A stretch of DNA of 64,000 nucleotides from Diphasiastrum complanatum (lineage: Eukaryota; Streptophyta; Lycopodiopsida; Lycopodiales; Lycopodiaceae). The stretch covers positions 11,479,999-11,543,998 of the forward strand of contig CM055111.1 of assembly GCA_029204225.1 (NCBI GenBank). Direction: 5' to 3'. Within the stretch, counting starts at the first letter, position 1. Each line of letters opens with the position of its first letter. The notes beneath the pieces were generated by a model. It did no database searches. It was not told the DNA's origin and was given only the letters and a program-made list of their open reading frames with translations. A program made the translations under genes and the position numbers. Shown piece after piece: positions 30,732 through 41,881 of the stretch.

Positions 30732-32558
30732 AAGTACAAGTGCTTTTAAGGCATTGATCTAAACTATACCCAAATTGGCAGGTTTTTGGAAACAAGTTAA
30801 TATTGAGGTAGTGAGGTTGAATGGATAGCTAGAACCATCATATTTGTACCAAATCTTGATGTGGGCTGCAGGTGTACTTTCCACACGTGTGGTGCTGTAC
30901 AAGACCTGTTTTTGACAGTAAAATTCAGTTTGGTGCATTTTGAGCTTCATACACCCAATTTTGAGTCAATTTAGTGCATTTTTCAGGCTTTCATTTGCAT
31001 TGTTTCTATTCCATTGATTTGTTCTTGGTTTAGATCAATCATATAGATGGATTAAAGCTTTTTTACAGTACGTTGAAGTTGATTCTCTGATTTTTGGAGT
31101 GTACATTGAAGTTGAGAGAGAAAGAGTGTTATAAACCAAAGATTAAGGAGTGATTTGCAAGGGGAGTGATTGAAATCCATTATACCTTCATTGTAGATTT
31201 GTTCAAGAGTGAAAGGGCCGAGTCTAGATGCATCTAAATGCTAGAAGACACTCTTGGATCAGTCCTTCAAGTGAAATCTTAGTGAATTTCTAAAGCACAA
31301 ACACTCCTAAAGACAAAATCTACCTATGTGATAAGAATTGTTGGCAAGTACTAGGAGAAAAATTTGAGATCCAAATCACATTGTTCACCCCTACTCAAGT
31401 GTGTGAGTGTGTTTTTTGGCTTCAATTAAAGTCATAAAGGTGAGTGAGGCATATGTGTTGTGGTTGATCCAAAATTTAAAGAGATCCTTCCTTTGTAGAG
31501 GGCAAGAACTAGTAACTCAATTCTTGACTTTGGTGAAAAATTTGTCTTCTTCATTGTGATAAATCTTGCTAAGTGGCATTAGCTCTTTGTAAGCACATAT
31601 CTTAGTGAGAGAGAAGCATCACATTTCTGAAAATTTGAATTTCATTCCAACTCTAAAGAGGTAGAGTCATTGGTACTTGGTGGAGTCCAATAGGGGTGAA
31701 TGAATTCAATTTTTTGAGCAAAATTTTGACATTATATGTATGAAACTCAAATAGGTTCTATCCAACTTTCTTTGAGAGAGTGTGAGGGTCAAGCTGTGAT
31801 CCCATTGGGAGTCTAGAACATGGAGGAGTCCATATTTGAGTGTTCATGCATGGTTGGGATCTTTGTGAATCTCTAGATGTCTAAATTTTAAGCTTGGTGA
31901 AAAATTATTGACAGAGATTGTTATCAAACCATTTCATGTCCATTCCAAATCTCAAGAGTGAGATTCTTTGGGTCAAGAGGGATTCCAAAAGGGGTGATTG
32001 GATCTGATCTTTGTGTGTTTGAATCAAGTATACATGTCAAGTTTTTGTGATCTAGTGTAGATCCTTTTTGTGAAAATTAGTGGTTTATTTTTGTTGTCAA
32101 ATCAAATCAAATTCAATCCAAATCTCAAGAGTGAGATTATCTGGGTCAATAGTGAATCAAAAGGAGTGACTAAGTTTGATTTTCAAGTATTTGAAACAAA
32201 ACCCATACTTTGTTCAAAAATCTCAAAAGTTGAGAGAACTAGTCAAGAGAAAAGGAAAATCTAGGTGTCAAATCTTTTCAAATCCATTCCAACTCTCAAG
32301 AGGAAGATTCGTTGGTATTTGTTGAATCCAATAGGGGTGTTTGGATCTGATTTTTGTGATTTGATAGAGTGCTTTTGTCTTAGTGATCAAAACAAAGAAT
32401 GGGTTCCAATTGACGAGGTTGAAAGAGACATGATTCAAAATTTGTGGTCTAGATCTTGTGTAGATCCTTCTAGATTGTTGAATGTGTTCAAATCTAGTTT
32501 CTTGAGAGTCACAAATTACATTTTGAAAAGTCATATCACTAGGTTTTACTTCCTCATC
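30732..32558 (+). other. Leader of pol-less element with four diverged repeats
   Basis: 1.8 kb without a convincing ORF. A block built on CCAAATCTCAAGAGTGAG, then T-x-TTGG and CCAA-AGGGGTG, recurs with divergence at about 31647, 31937, 32105 and 32275. The fourth copy falls inside the open frame upstream of the ATG I prefer (32559), which is one reason for that choice. Confidence 0.65.
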
Positions 32559-33725
32559 ATGGCATCAATAGGTGGCAACCTATTGGAGGCAAGTAAGGAC
32601 CCTAAATGCAACCTTTGTGGCAAGAGAGATCATTTTGTCTCAAGATGCTACAAAATGAAGACCAATCCATCCAAGGAGAACCAAAAGGGGGCCGAGGTGA
32701 AGGATGGAGCTTCAATTTCAAAGTGCAAAGGAAAGGACAAATCCAAGGAAAGGTGTTTCCTTTGTGGAAAGATGCATGAGGCTTGGAGTCTCACAAGGAC
32801 TTACAAGATTTGTCTTCAAAAGTCCATCATCACACAATTCAAACCTCTAGAAGTTTTTCATTTGGAAGTGCATTGTTTGGTTCAAGATGCAAAGATAAAT
32901 GTCACTTGGATATATTTCATGTCCTTGGAAAGCATTTTGCTTAGAACTTTAGAAAAGTTCAAATTTATTGTTATGATTCAAGAGAAACCAAGAAAGATTG
33001 AGGAGCAATCACAAAATGAAAATAGTTTCATTTATGCTCTCATGAAATCTTATGAAGAACTATTTTGCTTTGAAGAGATTTTTGTATCTCCAAGGTGGAT
33101 TAAGGCAATACTAGTTGAGTGTGATGCCTTAATAGATAGCAAAGCATGTTTTCCTTGTAAACTTACATTGAATATGAAGTCAAGGAAATGGAAATGTCTT
33201 CATAATGTATTTTTTGTTGGTTTCAATAAGATCATGAATGATGTGTTCATTCATAATGTTGAAGATTGTAAATTTTCAATTTTAAAGGCAAGTTGTAAAC
33301 TTCTTATGAGAATAAGTGAAGCATCCAAAGTGGACACTTATATCCATAAGCAAGTAGTTAGCCTTATTGAGATGAAAATACTTCTTGATTTCAATATTAG
33401 AAAAATCAAGCCAAGTTGTGGTGATTTTTGGACTTATGTTTCTAGCATAAGTAATGTTGATGATCATATGAAGTGCACATTATATGATCATGTTTGTTGT
33501 GATCATTTTGAGACATGGAGGTCTTGGATCTCCATCAAGGAGGAGCACCAAGACGTTGATCTTGAGGAGTCATCTCAAGGTTCAAGTGTGCCAAGGATTG
33601 AGGAGGAGAGTCCTTCTCAAGTTATGATTCCAAGAAGAATATCAAGAGACATGGTTGAGCTCATATGGCTCACATTTCAAGGGAAAGAGGAGCACATTTC
33701 AAGTAGTATACATGTCATTTGGTGA
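32559..33725 (+). CDS. Gag-like protein of pol-less element, first ORF
   Basis: The frame is open from 32265, but I start at ATG 32559 (M-A-S-I-G-G-N) because upstream codons overlap a leader repeat. This gives about 388 residues. A CCHC knuckle, C-N-L-C-G-K-R-D-H-F-V-S-R-C, lies near residues 14-27 and a half knuckle C-F-L-C-G-K-M-H near 65. A roughly 190-residue segment (about 150-340) has W-I-K-A-I-L-V-E-C-D, F-S-I-L-K-A-S-C-K-L-L-M-R and H-K-Q-V-V-S-L-I. The same segment recurs, diverged, in the next ORF. The C-terminus is acidic. The knuckle suggests RNA binding in a Gag-like role. The 190-residue segment is unknown to me. Confidence 0.7.
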   Translation: MASIGGNLLEASKDPKCNLCGKRDHFVSRCYKMKTNPSKENQKGAEVKDGASISKCKGKDKSKERCFLCGKMHEAWSLTRTYKICLQKSIITQFKPLEVFHLEVHCLVQDAKINVTWIYFMSLESILLRTLEKFKFIVMIQEKPRKIEEQSQNENSFIYALMKSYEELFCFEEIFVSPRWIKAILVECDALIDSKACFPCKLTLNMKSRKWKCLHNVFFVGFNKIMNDVFIHNVEDCKFSILKASCKLLMRISEASKVDTYIHKQVVSLIEMKILLDFNIRKIKPSCGDFWTYVSSISNVDDHMKCTLYDHVCCDHFETWRSWISIKEEHQDVDLEESSQGSSVPRIEEESPSQVMIPRRISRDMVELIWLTFQGKEEHISSSIHVIW

Positions 33726-34416
33726 ATCAATTTGCTTTAGTGAGACTTTTGCATCTCAAAGTTGGAGTAAAGCCATACTAGTTGAGTATGATGTCTCTAT
33801 TGAGAACATAGTTGATGTTCTTAATGATTTGAAATTGATTTTAGATCAATTAGAAAGCAAATGGTTATTTCTTCAAATGTATGCTCTTGAGTCTTGCAAG
33901 AGCAAGAGTGATTTGTCCACTCATAGTGTGAAAAATTGTCTTTTTTCATGTATTGAGGCAAATTGTAAACTCTTTATGAGAGAAAGTGAATCATCCTCTA
34001 AGGAAACTTATCTCCATAATGAAGTATCTAGCCTCATTAGATCTGATATTAGCATGGAAACCAAGCATGAAGATATGATACAAACTCTTTGTTATTATAG
34101 CATGCATAGTCTCGCCAATGTTGATGAGCCTAATCCTCGAGATCTTGGTAACAAGATGTTGGATCTTTGTGATCCTCATGAGTCAAGAAGGACTCTTTAT
34201 TTTCTCATGGAGTTGCAGCTATTTTCAAGGAGGAGGAGCTTTTGGATCAACCATATGCTTCAAGGATGGAACAAATCAATGAAAGAGGTGCTAGGATGGT
34301 GCAAAGCAAAAAAGTCAACATCAAAGAGGCATTATCATGGATACGGTGATTTCGGATCGACATCAAGCTCATTGGCTGATCTTCACACCTTTGAACCAGC
34401 AAGGATCCATATTTGA
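33655..34416 (+). CDS. Pol-less element, second ORF (duplicate unknown domain)
   Basis: 253 codons in the +1 frame relative to the previous ORF and overlapping its end by 71 bases, so one frameshift could join them. It repeats the unknown segment as W-S-K-A-I-L-V-E-Y-D, F-S-C-I-E-A-N-C-K-L-F-M-R and H-N-E-V-S-S-L-I in the same order and spacing. The C-terminus is basic and Ser-rich. There is no RT, integrase or protease signature. The start at 33655 is only the first Met of the frame. Natural frameshifting or a single indel are both possible. Confidence 0.65.
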   Translation: MSSYGSHFKGKRSTFQVVYMSFGESICFSETFASQSWSKAILVEYDVSIENIVDVLNDLKLILDQLESKWLFLQMYALESCKSKSDLSTHSVKNCLFSCIEANCKLFMRESESSSKETYLHNEVSSLIRSDISMETKHEDMIQTLCYYSMHSLANVDEPNPRDLGNKMLDLCDPHESRRTLYFLMELQLFSRRRSFWINHMLQGWNKSMKEVLGWCKAKKSTSKRHYHGYGDFGSTSSSLADLHTFEPARIHI

Positions 34417-34476
34417 AGACCAATTCAGCCCATGGAGTCAATCTCAATATCATCATATTTTTATCAAGTTAGTTTT

Positions 34477-34485
34477 GAGGAGGAG
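34477..34485 (+). promoter_or_regulatory. Polypurine tract of pol-less element
   Basis: GAGGAGGAG lies directly before the right LTR. Confidence 0.85.
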
Positions 34486-34840
34486 TGTTAAAATTGGCAA
34501 AAGCTAACTTGATCAAATCTTGTAAGTACCATTATGAGTAGTACATATCATCATTAGACATGTGTGGAGCCTGTTCTCACGTGTAAAATAAATGCATTCA
34601 TCATTTAGATGAGTCATATAGGTTGTACATACCATTTCATTTGAGATCTAGTGGCTAAAATGGCCAAAATCTAGTTTTCTAGCTATATGCCACTTGGCAT
34701 CATTTTATTGGTAGGAAAAGCTATTTCACATGCATAGGAGTGATCTCACACGTGCCAAGGACTGCTCACATGTGTGAAAACATCAGTAATAGGTGAGATC
34801 CAACTTGTAGTAGATATTTGTGCAAGTCCCTATAAATTAG
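34486..34840 (+). repeat. Right LTR, 5' half (broken by inversion)
   Basis: It matches 29889-30242 and stops abruptly at 34840. Confidence 0.92.
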
Positions 34841-35841
34841 GAAGACTTTCTCTAGGCTTTGAGTGTCTAACTGTGTGTCTGCCAGCAATGTTCAAAAGTC
34901 CTCAAATACAATTCTTCATCAATTACTGGTGCCTCGGCATCACTTTTACTTTCCTGCTGAATATTAGAAATTTGTTCTTCTTCTTTTGCTGGCTCTTGCT
35001 GGATATCTTCTTGAATATGCTCTTGCTCAACAACAATCTCTATTTCTTTTTCTTCTTCAGCTTCTCGGCTCCTTTTTGCACTGGAACGTGGCTTATATTG
35101 CGATGACGAAGAGGACATCCTCACCGAGCTCCCTTGGTGTTGGCATGATGATGATGCAATCTCTGTGGTGGTTGTCTTTGATGCTCTCATTTGTGAATCA
35201 CCCTCAATTGAAGGGGCTAACTCTGGCAACATCGATGCAATTTTGATATCTTCTTGCACAATTAGCACACCAGCATGCATACATAGAATACCAAACTGCA
35301 ATCCAAGCCTGAAAAACTGATTACTCTTTACTAATTTATAGAATTGCTTAAAAGCAATATGTCCGAAGGCAATGGATTCTCCGTTCAGGACTCTCAGCAG
35401 GTATCTCATATTCGTATTAAAAATGGTGTACTCTTGCTCCGGTAAGAATATGGAAGCAAGAGCAAATCACGCAAAGCTTTTGAGATTGGGGTCTATGATA
35501 TAACAAAGCTTATATCCCCTTTTCTCGAGATAAGCTTCTTCTTGAAAAACTCCACTCTCAGTGATGAAGTCGGGCTTAGTAATAGGCATACTGCCATCCA
35601 TAGGCAAACCTAAGACACGACAATAAAATCCTTCTGTAATAATAATCTCTTGATTTTGGACAATGGTGAAAATATGTCCTTCCTCTGTCTCGCTCAAATT
35701 TCGGATCAGCTCATGGCACACATCTGTAAGAATTACTGATGGATCGAATTGAAGGAGTCCTTCAATCCGTGCTCGTATGGCTAATGGCTGTAAAACCAAT
35801 AAGACTGGTTTTGGGTGCGTTTTGAACACAATCGCCATCAC
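34841..35841 (-). pseudogene. Gypsy element 2: extra ORF, N-terminal part
   Basis: The minus strand from ATG 35841 reads about 325 codons with one in-frame TGA (35467-35469). The first 200 residues look like a compact helical domain (G-F-Y-C-R-V-L-G-L-P and F-K-Q-F-Y-K-L-V then F-G-I-L-C-M-H-A-G-V). They resemble the 'putative plant transposon protein' domain found in gypsy-related ORFs. A Ser-rich and then very acidic tail (E-E-E-K-E-I-E-I-V) follows up to the inversion point. Before inversion it would have run on into the coiled-coil ORF at 37619. It lies downstream of integrase, where some Athila/Tat elements carry an extra ORF. Confidence 0.6.
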
Positions 35842-36844
35842 GATAGTAGTGGTAAACTAGTAATGGTGGAAGAGAGCTTGATCGTAAAAATTCACGAAAT
35901 CAGAAAGCAAGAGTAATGGAAAAGAGGTGGCAAAAATATATAATTGTTTGAGGGTTTTTGGTATGTTGATGATATATTGACGAATTAGATAAATATTTAA
36001 TGAAAGTGTGTCCTTCATTTTGAAGGTATAGACTCAACAATGAAGTATCTAGTCCTAAAAAAACAAAAATAGATAAATAAGTGAAAAATAAACAAAATAC
36101 ACAAATGCTTTGCTCAGTTCGCAAAAGTTCAGCTCGGTATTTGTGAGTATTAAACTTCAAAAATAAATAATATACACAATCTATGAAACAATGTATATGA
36201 TATTGGAAGCAAAGACTGTCGCTTTTTTCGTTAAAATGTATTGGCAAAAAATGCGAAGGTGTCGGGTTTTTTGCATATTTCCAATATGCTATTAACATGA
36301 AAACATGATGGAAACAAAGGTACGTAACAAAATGATATGCAACATACCAGCGAAATATTTTGTTTTTTAGCAAATTTCTTGAAGGTCAACGATGGAATGA
36401 AAGTACATCCCAAAAAATGCGAAGATTGGAGTGTCGCAATTTCCGTTGGTGGATTTATTAACATAGCATATTCCAAAATGGTGTCAGTTTTTCACAAGGA
36501 TTATAGTGACAATGATGAAGCGAAGGTGTCGGCATTTTTGCAAAAAGTATAGCGAAAAATACAAACGTATTAAAGGTGGTGCCTTTTCCACACATTTCGC
36601 GAAGGTGAAGGATTGACAAAAAATTGTCGGTTGGATGAAATGTGAACAGTGTCACAAATTTCATTACAACATATGGGCGAAAAATGCGAAGGTGCAAGTG
36701 TCACAAATTTCGCAAATTGCAGTGGAAATTATTGGACCAAAGGTGATAGTTTTTTCAAACTGGATAAAATGTGAATAGTATCAAAAATCTCGCAAATTTC
36801 TAAACTTGCCATATCATCGAAAATTAGTCATAGTAGTGCTTCAC
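35842..36844 (-). other. Gypsy element 2: spacer with GCGAA words
   Basis: A kilobase between integrase and the extra ORF. Words such as ATGCGAAGGTGTCG, GCGAAAAAT and TTTTTGC recur many times without strict period (36240-36780). No ORF is supported. Confidence 0.55.
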
Positions 36845-37203
36845 TCTTGAGCCATTTACTCAAGTATCAAGTAAATGTCATTCAAGATCGGCTAACTGAA
36901 GTGATCCATTGTTAAAAACTTCTATAACTTTGTAAGGTCCCATCCATCTAGTATGTAATTTCCCAGGAAACAACATGTGTCTGTTCTCATATAGAAGCAC
37001 ATAGTCCCCTCGTTTAGTTTTTATTTTTCTAATAGATTGATCAAAAATTTATTTTCTTTTATTTTGAACTCGTTCAGTCTCGATTAATGAAAGACGACGA
37101 TCCTCCTCCAGTTGCGTCAAAGCTATCATCCGCTCCCGAAGACTATCGTGTTCATCTATTCGCTCTTCATTACTAATGTGAAATGTCGGAACTTCGAATT
37201 CTA
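36845..37203 (-). pseudogene. Gypsy element 2: integrase C-terminus, inverted
   Basis: Read from 37203 downward, this continues integrase exactly where 29888 stops: after L-P-I-E comes F-E-V-P-T. Next is the usual C-terminal pattern with G-D-Y-V-L-L, P-G-K-L-H, R-W-M-G-P-Y, N-G-S-L-Q-L and N-G-S-R-V-K-x-Y. A few stops are present (after N-K-R-K, and near the end). Confidence 0.87.
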
Positions 37204-37618
37204 TGTGAAAGTACAGCAAAAAGGACCAAGAATGGATCCAAATCAGATCCACAAGTGTGATTGGGTGTTAGATTAGATTGATCTACCAATCTACACAAGA
37301 TTAGATAGCACTAGATCAAATCTACATCAACAAATCTAACAAGAACAATCAAATATGATCAAAACTTGTACTTGCTGGTTTCACACGTGTGAAGACTTGT
37401 CAGAGTATGGAATACCAGCAAATAATGAAGTACACTAAGCTTAGAAACCATTAGAAGCATAAAATCACAAGACAAATGGAGAGATTACTCAAGAAATGCA
37501 CCAAAACCAAGATTTAGCTTTCTTGTCAATTATGGCCAAATGAGCCACCATATATACACAAGAGCTGATGCTTACTCAGCTGATTTGGCACGTGTGAGAG
37601 TGCCTACTCATCAAAGGA
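37204..37618 (-). repeat. Right LTR, 3' half (inverted)
   Basis: Reverse complement of 30322-30718, with an 18-bp insertion. The G-box palindrome near 37380-37392 is kept. It ends at TGTGAAAG (37204). Confidence 0.92.
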
Positions 37619-38583
37619 AGCTCGAATCAAAATATAATTCCATTTGAACAGACCTAATCCGGAAGAATGAAGAGCTGGAAGAGATTAAGACTGAGTTGAC
37701 ACACAAAAACGAAAAATTTGAAGCAGCTCAAGTGAAGCTGATAAAGAAAGATACATCCCTGGAAGAAGCAAAAGGTAGATAAGACGCTACGCTGGAGGCA
37801 CTTGAAGCAGTTTAGGAGCAGTCCAATGCTTTTGAAAATGAAAATATATTGCTCAAGCAGCAGATCTAGACCCTGTAGGCTTCTTTGCAGGAAGAAAGAC
37901 ATGCACGAGTCACCTTGCGAAGTAGTAAAAAGGAGATGAGCGACAAACTCAGTGATGCAATTGCCGACAAGGAGAGTTTCGAAGCAAGTCAAAGGCAGCT
38001 CCAGGACTCTGTTGTCCAGTTGCAGAATTCTGCAGACATGCTGAAGAAAGGCAACCAGATTTATAAGGTACAGGCCAAAGAGGCAATTCTGTGGCGAATA
38101 AGCGCCGAAGGAACATTGGGAGCCTGTGTATCTCATGGGAGATATAGGATCGACCCAACAACTTGGAAGGGCGTACAAGAAAGAATTATCCAGACCTTCC
38201 AATTGCAATACCTGCCACCTCAAATGGCTCCATATGAGAAATTAAAAGAACGACTGGAAGAGTCTAAGTTTCAATCAAGCCAAATCCAAAATTTTAAAGA
38301 TGAAGAACCTGTCCAGTGCCAAGACCAATCTACACAGATGGATGAGCCAGCCAAAGATACATCAGAGAAGGCCATCCAAACGGATATTGTTTTTAAGCAA
38401 ATCCAGAAAGATCAAGAGATCCAGATTGACTTTGAGGATGCTGTGAAGCTGAAATCAACCTGTGACAAAGCTGCTGCAGACCAACCAACAACTCTAGCAA
38501 TCATTCTGCAACAGGCTGAAGCATCACATAGTGGAGATGTCAAGAGGAAAAACAAGGTAGTGTATTCACTGCTAAGGACATAA
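37619..38583 (+). pseudogene. Gypsy element 2: extra ORF, coiled-coil part
   Basis: The plus strand reads a long heptad-rich coiled coil (E-E-L-E-E-I-K-T-E-L-T then L-E-E-A-K-G). It has stops up to 37870 and then a clean open frame 37885-38583 of 232 codons. That part has more coil, a Tyr-rich middle and a Q/E-rich tail. It directly follows the inversion breakpoint and is best explained as the continuation of the ORF at 34841-35841. Confidence 0.55.
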
Positions 38584-39498
38584 TTTCAAACATTCCAGCA
38601 GGAACTAACTTCTTTTCCACCTTTTTATAGTCCAAAACTCCAATGGAATATGGATTACCTTCTTTTACCAAAACTTTTTGGTTATACTAAAGAACAATGG
38701 GAAAGCCCTTGGACTTTCTCTAACCTAAACACTTTTTGGGCCAAACTAACAGTGCACCAAAAAGGTATCCTTGCTCTTTCCATTATTTAGAATAAGTTAA
38801 ACTAACTATATCCATGTTATTACAGGATCTTTGTATATATATATATATCCTAGAATATCTAAAAACATTTGAAAACAATATTTTTCCTGCTTTGGATGAG
38901 TATCAAATAAGCTACACTCAATTAACATTTTTGATGTTAAAGAAGTTGTTCCTATCCCTAATCCAATTCCTTCTAGATTATCCAACCAAATGTTATTCCC
39001 TGATATGTGGGAAATCTACACAGATTGGAAAGCTAACTTCGCCCCACTAATCCATTAACCATACCATACCATACTTACGATTATGTAAATATTGATTCTC
39101 TCATTTTCTATGCATTCTATCCATCCAACAATTGTACATTAAAGAGAAATTTCCTGAATATGCATATGCAGCTCACTCACTAACTGTTCCTTCTGCTGAG
39201 ATGTCTGAAATCTTGTCTGAGGATAGTTGGTACACTCATCTTGTAAATAACACATTGATCGACAACCCCCTTGCACCATTGGGCAATCGCGGAATGGGAG
39301 GTTATCCGAATTTATCTTTTTAGGAAGATTATAATTAGAAGAACAACTACTTCCTTGCTACAAAAGGGATGACCCTAGAACAAGTTAATGAAGAAAATGA
39401 AGCTCGAGCAAAGGTCATTTTTCATAAAAAGCCAGCCAACAGGAAGCGACAAAGGCGAATGTAAGAAATTTGTTTGCGAGCCAATGAGGAAGGGGATA
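38584..39498 (+). other. Gypsy element 2: 3' part
   Basis: Partly open plus-strand frames (38814-39050 and 39132-39323) have ordinary composition and may be the end of the extra ORF with frame breaks. Not recognised further. Confidence 0.4.
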
Positions 39499-40023
39499 TG
39501 TGGAGTCTCATGATCCCACATTATCCAAAGTTCTTGTTTATATTGCAAAATTTTTCAATTTTTATGCATGTGAATGTGCTATAGTGCCTAAATTCATGTA
39601 AAGGCCTATTTGCACTTTGTAAATTCATATTTAGATTAGAACTCGCGATGTTTTGTGCGACGTTCTATAGAGACGCATTAGCGGATCTCAACCGACATCT
39701 TAACGGTTGGTAAATGACATTGAGGCCGATGATCGTTCCTATAAGGTCAACACTTTGTGCCATTGTACATACGCATACGCACAGATTTGAGTATCAATAA
39801 AGAGAGAAGAGAGCCAGTTTCTATAAGCTTGAGAGTTCTTTCCCTCTGTCATCTCTTACAGTATTACTTTTTATCGATTCAACGAATACACTTTGTATGA
39901 TCTGTAACCGTTTGCGATAGTTTTCTGTTTGCGTCACACATATTTTTCATTTCTTACTGAATTTGAGTTACTCTAACGTGGATTTTCAAGCGTTACCCAA
40001 GCGACAATTCTAACTAATGTGTG
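39499..40023 (+). repeat. Probable 3' LTR of gypsy element 2
   Basis: GAGGAAGGGGATA (a polypurine tract) at 39487-39498 precedes TGTGGAGTCTC, the expected LTR start. A possible end is TGTGCA near 40023. No second copy is in the window, so the boundaries are inferred. Confidence 0.45.
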
Positions 40024-40599
40024 CAGGGAATTAGCCGAAGCTATTAAGCATAACCATAAGCAGAACTTCTTTCAATTCTGAATGAGCTATGTATTCAGAT
40101 AATGACCTTGTTTGATGCTCTGTTCTGTTTGCTTCATGTGATAAGAACTATTTCTGTGTATTCAATTAAGAGGAATAATTATCCAATACAATTCTGTTTG
40201 ATGAATCTATTTGGTAGTTGTTGTCTGATATGATTGCTTACTGTTATCCGAAGAGCCTGAAAGATAAAGTAACTTTTATAATCACAGACCTTGATCAAAT
40301 CTTTTCACCATTGGTGTTTTTGGATGCCAATTTATCAAAATATCTTTGGATAACCAGATATGTCGTTGTAGTATTCATTTTGAATATTACACATCACATT
40401 CCATTTACCATCTTACATACACTTATCATACAAAAGAAGAGATTATTCTCTCTCTTGGGGAACGATCAAACCTTTTATACTACTTAATTCATTGATTTTG
40501 TGGAGATCTATAACGACTAGGCCACCACATTCGAACAACAAGCACATGCTGCATCAACCAGTCACTCGATCTAGCAACAAGAGGAAGATGAAAAAGCCT
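40024..40599. other. Unassigned stretch
   Basis: No gene or repeat recognised. Confidence 0.4.
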
Positions 40600-40910
40600 T
40601 CATGAACAAGGTCGGAGAACAATAGCATACCGATTCCTGGTATTTGGACTCAGGAACAACTCAACACATGACTCACCATCGAGACTGGTTCAAAGACTAC
40701 AAATCATTCAGGATCAAATTTTAGAAAGGTGAAGTAAAGTTGTTGTCCAACATTCTTCACATTCCAAATCTAACCAAAAAATCTGCTCTCAATAAGCAAA
40801 GTCACTATTTCTGGTCGTAGGGTCGAATTTGATACAGAGGGCTGCACTATTCTTGACAAGTCTCGAAAAGTTTTAGCTTTTGGGAGAAGATGTAGATATC
40901 TTTACAAGCT
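40600..40910 (+). pseudogene. Copia protease remnant
   Basis: The translated plus strand shows the copia protease W-Y-L-D-S-G-T-T-Q-H-M-T (about 40640), then V-K-L-L-S-N-I-L-H-I-P-N-L. Stops and frame breaks follow. It is similar to the protease of the minus-strand fragment at 44366-44716. Confidence 0.78.
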
Positions 40911-41639
40911 TAGTCACTGCTATTCTTCAAATAGGTATCACAAGCAGGTTATTTTACAAAATCAGTCCATGACATAGTACCTACATAGCAATATTGGACA
41001 GTGACCTAAAGAATTTCCATAAAAATTTTTCATCAATGACATCAGATTTTGGGATGGAGGGTACAACTTTGCATAGAAATCAGAAAACTTCTAATTTTCA
41101 AAGCCAAAAGCGCAATGTTTCATCGGGTTAGAAATGTGCACGATGGCTTTGACAAAGAAGGCTCTTTGAAGATGAATTGATTATTTCATAAATCTTGAAA
41201 ACCTTGAGGAGTTACTGAGTGTGTCAAAATCGACTACCACCCTTCACATGTCTGCGAAGTGTGCTGACAATGAAAATATTCAAGACACTTCACAAGGGTC
41301 ATGATGACATCACAAATATTCCATCATCAAGATAAGAACAAGGCTATGTGGAAAAGACAAAAGGGCATAAGGGAATTTCATTAAAAGTGAGGAATAAGGA
41401 CAGGAAACATGGAGATGAATATAGGTGAGAAAGATACCTTTGATAGAATCCAATGAGAGAAGGTTCCTTATTTGAGATTCTCCCTCACTCACTTTAAGAG
41501 ATGCCACGTGTAAAAAAGGGGGATGGAATATACTAGCAATAAAGTGCCAAACTCCTTAGGTTATCCCCATTGGTAAGGAGAAAAGTGAAGCACATGATGA
41601 AACCATCTGCGTTATAGACATTAGAGCTACCTATTATTG
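40911..41639. other. Eroded copia-like stretch
   Basis: 41150-41270 may be a very decayed integrase zinc finger region, since it follows the protease remnant in the right order. Nothing else is supported. Confidence 0.35.
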
Positions 41640-41881
41640 GATGTATAAGTGTAGGTACCTTAGATCGAGTCTGTTTGAGAGTTGATGTGACCATTGATGG
41701 ATTGGCCATTGCAGGAGCAATAATAGATGCTGGATCCACAATCAACATCCTTAGCTCAGAGCTGGTCGTTGATGATTTGAACTCAAACTTGTCATTTTAA
41801 CAACATTGAAATTAGCCAATGACTCTGTTATAAGACCTAATGGAGAATTGAAACATACTCCTATTACCGTAGCAGGAAAGA
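41640..41881 (+). pseudogene. Gypsy protease remnant
   Basis: Plus-strand translation gives V-T-I-D-G-L-A-I-A-G-A-I-I-D-A-G-S-T-I-N-I-L, a gypsy-type protease with D-A-G in place of D-S/T-G. One frame change follows, then L-A-N-D-S-V-I-R-P-N-G-E-L. It is cut by the copia fragment at 41882. Confidence 0.7.

Larger units (their letters stand above)
29889..34840 (+). mobile_element. Nested pol-less LTR retrotransposon
   Basis: LTR at 29889-30718, primer site at 30719, a long leader with repeats, two overlapping ORFs (32559-34416), a polypurine tract and the start of the right LTR at 34486. The rest of the right LTR lies inverted at 37204-37618. The target duplication is TAGAA (29884-29888), found as its reverse complement TTCTA at 37199-37203. 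No protease, RT, RNase H or integrase is visible in the interior, so it must depend on another element. It resembles the gag-only or large-derivative classes of non-autonomous LTR elements. Its LTR start is similar to the one at 49231. Confidence 0.85.
34841..37618 (-). other. Inverted segment (2.8 kb)
   Basis: The segment between the two halves of the right LTR is inverted relative to the nested element. Its right end (37204-37618) is the LTR 3' half in reverse. The next bases (37199-37203) are the reversed target duplication. Beyond that, gypsy integrase resumes on the minus strand. About 79 bases of LTR (equivalent to 30243-30321) were lost at the break. Confidence 0.88.
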
